The translations under genes and the position numbers were made by a program. A DNA stretch of 13,306 nucleotides, taken from contig MU616834.1 of NCBI GenBank assembly GCA_025201705.1, positions 1-13,306 of the forward strand, in the 5' to 3' direction. The notes beneath the pieces were generated by a model, which saw only the letters and a list, made by a program, of their open reading frames with translations, was not told the origin of the DNA and searched no databases. Numbering within the stretch: position 1 is the first letter of the stretch; each line of letters opens with the position of its first letter. Positions 9,121-13,306 of the stretch are shown one piece after another. Origin of the DNA: Dissophora ornata (taxonomy: Eukaryota; Mortierellomycota; Mortierellomycetes; Mortierellales; Mortierellaceae).

Positions 9121-9506
9121 GCGCTAAATCCTCTCGTTGCAGATATTCTTTCTTTTGGAAATGTATTTCATGTAAATGGCTCTGCCCCTATGTTCTTATC
9201 ATTCGAGGTGGAGGTTGGAAATTTCTGGAACACTATCCCGCAATGGATCCACGAGGGCAGAATGGCTCATAAAGTCACTGAGCACGAGCTGCCTCTCCGT
9301 CCTCTATCTGCCCATTGGTCCAAGGTATTCTACTTTGATCTTCTTGGCCAGGATGTGTGAATTTGCGGCCATTGCTGCATATCTCCTACAATACAGGGGA
9401 TATTTTTGCACTGGAAGCTGGTGTTTCGCCTCTTGACACAACTGTGGCGCTGCCATTACATACCCAGCTTCCCATTTGTTGTCATCCTTTCTTGCCAAGT
9501 CCGTAA
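9121..9506 (+). pseudogene. Coding-like stretch with a single frame change, unrecognised
   Basis: After an acceptor-like GATAGTAG, a plus-strand frame is open from 9121 to TGA at 9358-9360 (e.g. PLVADILSFGNVFHVNGS, VGNFWNTIPQWIHEGRMAH, SAHWSKVFYFDLLGQDV). Exactly at this stop another frame takes over and runs to TAA at 9504-9506 (VNLRPLLHISYNTGDIFAL, GVSPLDTTVALPLHTQLP). The composition on both sides looks like one globular protein with a one-base change at about 9355-9360. I do not recognise the protein. It may be the 3' part of the same remnant that starts at 8347. Confidence 0.3.
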
Positions 9507-9875
9507 TTCATCAATCGTAATCATATCGGCTGACTTCTAACGACCTCACACTGTGCTCTTCCCTCACTTCATCTGCAGTTGCCCCCGTGTTCTCGTCCTC
9601 CTCTTCCTTTTGCTCTTTCCTTGCTGTTGCTCTTTGCTTTGAGCCATCATACTTCCCCACGATCCTACTAACAACACACCAACCTTTCCGACGACACCAC
9701 CGCATAACAATAGAGACAGAAGAACGAAAAAAAATAGCAGAGAGCCAACGTGTCCGTTGATCCAACTCCAGGTTGTCATATCCACCCACATGACAGGAGT
9801 ATCTGCCAGTGTGCATTCTATATAGGGTTATATAGCGCACAATGCAACAGCAAGCACTCACCTTTCGCCCCTATA
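9507..9875 (+). promoter_or_regulatory. Pyrimidine-rich promoter-like region with TATA elements
   Basis: The stretch 9548-9665 is strongly C/T-rich on the plus strand, as fungal core-promoter regions often are. TATATAG at 9819-9825 and TTATATAG at 9828-9835 lie about 45-55 bp before the ATG at 9876, with a CA-rich leader between (CAACAGCAAGCACTCACC). Minus-strand open frames here (9511-9861, 9564-9791) are low-complexity readings of the C/T tract. Confidence 0.4.
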
Positions 9876-10145
9876 ATGTCGCAATCTGACCTCATGGCCT
9901 CTGGTTCCGGCAGTCGTCACCAACTGATATTGAGCAAGGCTCGGAGGACCTTTCGATGGAAGACCTGTTAATTAGTTCACAGCCACCTAGACCTCGCCGA
10001 ACCCCTCCTCATACGTATATTATTTGGATTTCGTGATGCCCGGATGGAATATTGCACGGCGGAACAGACATACCTGAAAATAAGTTTGTCAGGGAAGAAA
10101 TCTAGTGCCAGACGCGGTAGATCCATTCTTTCTATATTTTGTTAG
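9876..10145 (+). pseudogene. Short gene-like frame interrupted by one in-frame stop
   Basis: From ATG 9876 the frame reads MSQSDLMASGSGSRHQLILS and continues to a TAA at 9969-9971. Beyond it the same frame stays open (HLDLAEPLLIRILFGFRDAR, MEYCTAEQTYLKISLSGKK) to TAG at 10143-10145. That is 90 codons with a single interruption, behind a TATA-bearing promoter-like region. An alternative plus-strand frame (DIEQGSEDLSMEDLLISSQ, PPRPRRTPPHTY) also looks coding-like across 9926-10033, so a frameshift rather than a nonsense change may be the lesion. I recognise no family. It converges on the NACHT gene. Confidence 0.3.
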
Positions 10146-10295
10146 CACTTATCATCAAGTGGAAGTAAAGAAAGTCGGATGACACATGGAATGGTGGCCG
10201 GTTCAGATGATGGACGTAAGGCGTCTTCTGTCGTATTCGTAATGCATGGATATCCGTAGAATATAGATAGATAGGACAAGAGAGGAATACGGCAA
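10146..10295. other. Short convergent intergenic segment
   Basis: Lies between the interrupted plus-strand frame and the poly(A) signal of the NACHT gene. It contains an imperfect GATA run (ATATAGATAGATAGG near 10260-10274). Nothing else is recognised. Confidence 0.5.
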
Positions 10296-10301
10296 TTTAT
10301 T
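10296..10301 (-). terminator. Poly(A) signal of the NACHT-HEAT gene
   Basis: AATAAA on the minus strand (GGTAATAAATTG), 59 bp downstream of the NACHT gene stop codon. Confidence 0.55.
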
Positions 10302-10360
10302 ACCAACTGAAAAAACCAATAGCCAGGTAATTGCAAGGATACTGATTTGTCCAGTGTGCC

Positions 10361-13306
10361 TTATACATGTACCCCTGCTTCGTGTTGAACAGTTTTGAAG
10401 GCCGATGTGATGATTTTCTCTATATCAGATTCAATGGGTTCTGAGCGCACAAGGCCTTGTTCCGTGTAGAAGCAAAGTTTGTTGTCTTGTATATGTAAAG
10501 TCATGACGCGCTCGCAACTATAAGGAAATAGATGGTTCTTATAGACATAAAAAATCTCATCTTCAGCCAGGCGTGGAAGTGCGACGCATAGTGAATGGCA
10601 TTGGTTATGAAGAGCTTCTGTAACTAACTGCCTGACATCTGCGTCTTCATCCTTGAGTGCACCAATGAGGGACTGGATAGCCGATTCAGGCAACGCAGAC
10701 TGGTTGCCTAATGCTGATGCTGCTGAATACCTGCCATTTTCGACTTCACCTTTGAGTACACCAATCAGGGACTGGATGGCCGATTCAGGCAACGTAGGCT
10801 GCTTGCGTAATGCTGATGCTGCTAGATACCTGACATTTGCGTCTTCATCCTTGAGTGCACCAATGAGGGACTGGATGGCCGGTTCAGGCAACATAGGCTG
10901 CTTGCCTAATGCTAATGCTGCTGAATACCTGACATTTGCGTCTTCATCCTTGAGTGCACCAATGAGGGACTGGATGGCCGATTCAGGCAACATAGGCTGC
11001 TTGCCTAATGCTAATGCTGCTGAATACCTGACATTTGCGTCTTCATCCTTGAGTGCACCAATGAGGGACTGGATGGCCGATTCAGGCAACATAGGCTGCT
11101 TGCCTAATGCTGATGCTGCTGAACTCCTGAAATTTGCGTCTTCATCCTTAAGGGCACTAGTGAGGGACTGGATAGCCGATTCTGACAATGTAGAACGAGC
11201 TCCCAAAGTTTGTACAAGATTTGTTTTCCAGGAACACACTGAACCCAACTTCTCAACTAGAAGGGTCTCTGGAAATGAGGTCTGACAACCCAATATGCTT
11301 CTGCCGTGTTTGCTGTGGCAGGTTTGAATCTCAAAGTGCAGCCATCTCATTAGCTCCGCGTCTAATCTGGCCATGACCGTGGTATCCAATCGAGCTCGAG
11401 CCTCATTCAGGCAAGATGTCAGTATTTGCTGATGGCGACCTCCAATCAAATCGCGTGGCGATCCCTGTAAAAGATCGAAAAACTCTTCTAATGCCTCTCC
11501 ATCTAGCAGTCCTGCTACCATCCACCACACAATTTCATATTGAGGGTTGTATTTATGCTCTTGCACAAATGCCTTCACTTGCTCCACCGTCATTATCTCA
11601 GTTGTGGGGTGTGGTTGTTTAACTTGTAGATGCCGGGCTATCCATGTTGCTGCGAAATATTCTTGGAATGTCAGATGCAAGAAATACCAGGCTTGCTGAG
11701 AACCGCTGTTGCTGGTATCCATATCTGTATCTGCTGTGTGCAAAAATGACGTCTGCTTCATCATTTCTAGGAGCTGAGGTGGGAAAAGGTCTGTTGCACC
11801 GTACTCTCTGAGATCCTCGAAGGCGCTGAGTAGAGCTGTTTCATCGAATTCGATTTGGTGGTTGTTCTTCATCCCTTTGAACGCAAGGTACCCAAGATGT
11901 TGCAACTCAATAGCCATCAGCTCATCGATATGCTTTGGTGCTAGTTTGTTGATTTCTCGCTCTTTCAAATCCTTTCCTCCAGCTGTCTTCTTGAGCCGAA
12001 GTGCATCTTTGCAACACAGTTTCCGCACCATTAGTTGATACAGTCCCGTCATGGTTATCGTGGGATCGTCCCTTGGAAGTGAATCCCAGCTGAAGCAGAT
12101 CACATCGAGTAGCACAGGAATATTGAGCAGCCCTTGAATCAATGGCGTCTGTTGAATAAAGTCTTGGACTGTCCTCACTTCTTCGGGTTTGAGTACCTTG
12201 GCCAGGAACTCATTGACATTCTGCTGACTGAATCCAACGGTCTCAAGTTCCAGATCTATTGATGGTAATAGTGATCTGTCCAAGCCTGAGGGTCTTGAAG
12301 TGATGACGACATGTTGTTGCGTGAGCAGAGTTGTTAGGAATGATCTCAAGGCAATGCCTTCATCACACTCTGTATCTGTCACAATCTCATCTAGACCGTC
12401 CAGGATGAAAAGAACTCTGCCTTCTTGAGCACAAGTTTCCAGTGTGCGGGCTAATGAATCTCCTTTGCCAAGGCCCTGAGTAAAGAACTTCTCGCGTAAT
12501 AGGCCTTCCAGAGTGCGGCTCTTGAATGCTTTGAGCTGACGCAATGGGAGCCACAGTACGGCGTCGAAAAGGTTTCCCCACAGTCCGGTCTGATGTACAT
12601 GGACAAGTTTTTTGCACAGTGTTGTCTTGCCGATCCCTGCTCGTCCTTGCACCAAAATTGTTTTAGGAACGTTTTCACTTCCATCACGTAGCTTGCGTTT
12701 GTTGAAAAGTTGATCCAAGTGAATCGACGACTGCATATTGGTTCTTTCTACAGCATCGATACTCGGGATTCGATGAAAGACGGCGGCCTGCTCCTTGAGA
12801 TCTTGCTTTTCCTTTTTTCGTTGTGCTGGCGCCTCCACGATCGCTAGATTGACGAAGTATGTCTTCAGATCCAGTTTGTATCCTGAGACTCGAAGGATGA
12901 CGAGGTATTGTTCATAGTAGGACTTGAGTGCATCCTGGATGTCTTTCAGACTAGACTCTGAAGGAAGAATTGCACGAATATCCGCTCCTATCTTATCAAC
13001 CGCACCTTTTACCTCTGAGCCAGTGAATAGAATCTCATGTTTGATGTCCATTAATTGGTCTGGTTGATTATCCACATTCGCATTCCGCTGATCTCTGTCC
13101 TGAACGGCCTTGAGCAGAATCCCTTTTGGAGTAGCATGCCAAACTGGATCCCATACAGATCGTGGATTGTCCTGGCTCGAAATAGAAGGTTTGGGGAGGA
13201 GTGAGATTGCCATGTCGTCCTTCGTGCCATCTGTAGATCCGTCTGATATCCCGAGACGTAGAAGAGTACCCTGCACCATCTCTGGCACTAATGGAATAGG
13301 TTTCGT
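10361..13306 (-). CDS. NLR-like NACHT ATPase with C-terminal HEAT repeats, 5'-partial
   Basis: A STAND-type NTPase, the architecture of fungal and animal NOD-like receptors used in non-self recognition. The frame is open to the right edge (982 residues visible), so the N-terminus and any effector domain are missing; ATG 13279 is internal or unproven. Order: a linker/helical region ending near 12700 (SYYEQYLVILRVSGYKLDL, KEQAAVFHRIPSIDAV); Walker A GRAGIGKTTL at 12617-12646; Walker B VLFILDGLDEI at 12383-12415; a sensor-like VVITSRPSG at about 12272-12298; the NACHT-associated helical region (FLHLTFQEYFAATWIARHL near 11630-11685); six 33-residue HEAT-type repeats at 10595-11188; and a 77-residue C-terminal tail of unknown fold. 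The Walker motifs are intact, so ATP binding and hydrolysis are expected. The sequence resembles a NACHT-HEAT family I remember as numerous in Mortierella-type fungi. The ligand is unknown; the repeats are the likely recognition surface. Confidence 0.93.
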   Translation of the reverse strand, partial: TKPIPLVPEMVQGTLLRLGISDGSTDGTKDDMAISLLPKPSISSQDNPRSVWDPVWHATPKGILLKAVQDRDQRNANVDNQPDQLMDIKHEILFTGSEVKGAVDKIGADIRAILPSESSLKDIQDALKSYYEQYLVILRVSGYKLDLKTYFVNLAIVEAPAQRKKEKQDLKEQAAVFHRIPSIDAVERTNMQSSIHLDQLFNKRKLRDGSENVPKTILVQGRAGIGKTTLCKKLVHVHQTGLWGNLFDAVLWLPLRQLKAFKSRTLEGLLREKFFTQGLGKGDSLARTLETCAQEGRVLFILDGLDEIVTDTECDEGIALRSFLTTLLTQQHVVITSRPSGLDRSLLPSIDLELETVGFSQQNVNEFLAKVLKPEEVRTVQDFIQQTPLIQGLLNIPVLLDVICFSWDSLPRDDPTITMTGLYQLMVRKLCCKDALRLKKTAGGKDLKEREINKLAPKHIDELMAIELQHLGYLAFKGMKNNHQIEFDETALLSAFEDLREYGATDLFPPQLLEMMKQTSFLHTADTDMDTSNSGSQQAWYFLHLTFQEYFAATWIARHLQVKQPHPTTEIMTVEQVKAFVQEHKYNPQYEIVWWMVAGLLDGEALEEFFDLLQGSPRDLIGGRHQQILTSCLNEARARLDTTVMARLDAELMRWLHFEIQTCHSKHGRSILGCQTSFPETLLVEKLGSVCSWKTNLVQTLGARSTLSESAIQSLTSALKDEDANFRSSAASALGKQPMLPESAIQSLIGALKDEDANVRYSAALALGKQPMLPESAIQSLIGALKDEDANVRYSAALALGKQPMLPEPAIQSLIGALKDEDANVRYLAASALRKQPTLPESAIQSLIGVLKGEVENGRYSAASALGNQSALPESAIQSLIGALKDEDADVRQLVTEALHNQCHSLCVALPRLAEDEIFYVYKNHLFPYSCERVMTLHIQDNKLCFYTEQGLVRSEPIESDIEKIITSAFKTVQHEAGVHV
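10595..11188 (-). repeat. Six tandem 99-bp units encoding HEAT-type repeats
   Basis: Units lie at 11090-11188, 10991-11089, 10892-10990, 10793-10891, 10694-10792 and 10595-10693 in coding order. The consensus starts LPESAIQSLIGALKDEDANV and ends AALALGKQPM, 33 residues with no indels between units. The second and third units (10991-11089, 10892-10990) are identical over all 99 bp; the outer units are more diverged (e.g. GVLKGEVENGR in the fifth). Alternating helices with an Asp/Glu-Asp-Arg turn (KDEDANVR) are typical of HEAT/PBS-lyase-type repeats. Confidence 0.95.

Noticed and set aside
9511..9861. 116-codon minus-strand frame and an overlapping 75-codon frame with a hydrophobic run
   Set aside because: Both are readings of a C/T-rich tract that gives Lys/Glu/Arg-rich or hydrophobic low complexity depending on frame; no start context or homologue is evident.
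10595..11188. Regularly spaced repeats that could suggest a CRISPR or satellite array
   Set aside because: Units are contiguous, coding, 99 bp long and lack spacers; they encode HEAT repeats inside a larger intact frame in a eukaryotic genome.
10653..11285. 210-codon plus-strand open frame over the HEAT repeat array
   Set aside because: It is the antisense shadow of the 99-bp repeats: a period divisible by three keeps the opposite strand open too. The minus strand encodes clear HEAT units.
12387..12687. Two minus-strand frames of 76 and 78 codons inside the NACHT domain
   Set aside because: They overlap the Walker A/B coding region in other frames and are shadows.

Overview
The window is eukaryotic nuclear DNA, most likely from an early-diverging filamentous fungus of the Mortierella group (Mortierellomycota). 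The evidence is GT-AG introns of about 100-140 bp interrupting two conserved housekeeping genes, AATAAA-type poly(A) signals, CA-rich leaders with A/C-rich start contexts, and a NACHT-HEAT protein closely resembling a family I remember as strongly expanded in Mortierella-like genomes. The genus assignment rests on memory of that family, not on a search.

Layout, left to right. (1) 1-2779, minus strand: the first six exons of a B55/PR55-type regulatory subunit of protein phosphatase 2A (CDC55 family). The 3' end runs off the left edge and the first intron is unusually long (1,224 bp). (2) 2780-3688: a 909-bp divergent promoter region shared with the next gene. (3) 3689-5394, plus strand: a four-exon mitochondrial carrier of the thiamine-pyrophosphate carrier type (TPC1/SLC25A19-like), 450 residues. 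(4) 5395-10360: about 5 kb of poorly conserved sequence. It holds one convincing small gene, a 62-residue secreted cysteine-rich protein on the minus strand with its own TATA box and poly(A) signal (7560-7964). Several coding-like but interrupted stretches also lie here: 6010-7149 minus, 7102-7482 plus, 8347-9506 plus and 9876-10145 plus. None of these could be assigned to a family. (5) 10361-13306, minus strand: an NLR-like NACHT ATPase with six 33-residue HEAT-type repeats, cut at its N-terminal end by the right edge.

The two left genes are core cellular functions (phosphatase targeting and mitochondrial cofactor import). The right half looks like accessory sequence: a secreted small protein, decaying or frameshifted genes, and a repeat-bearing NLR-like receptor with two 99-bp repeat units that are identical base for base. 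The most interesting items are the NLR-like gene with its freshly duplicated repeats, the C-X7-CC-X7-C secreted peptide, and a reading frame at 6167-6875 broken only at two C homopolymers, both consistent with one missing base. No RNA genes, CRISPR arrays or intact transposons were seen.
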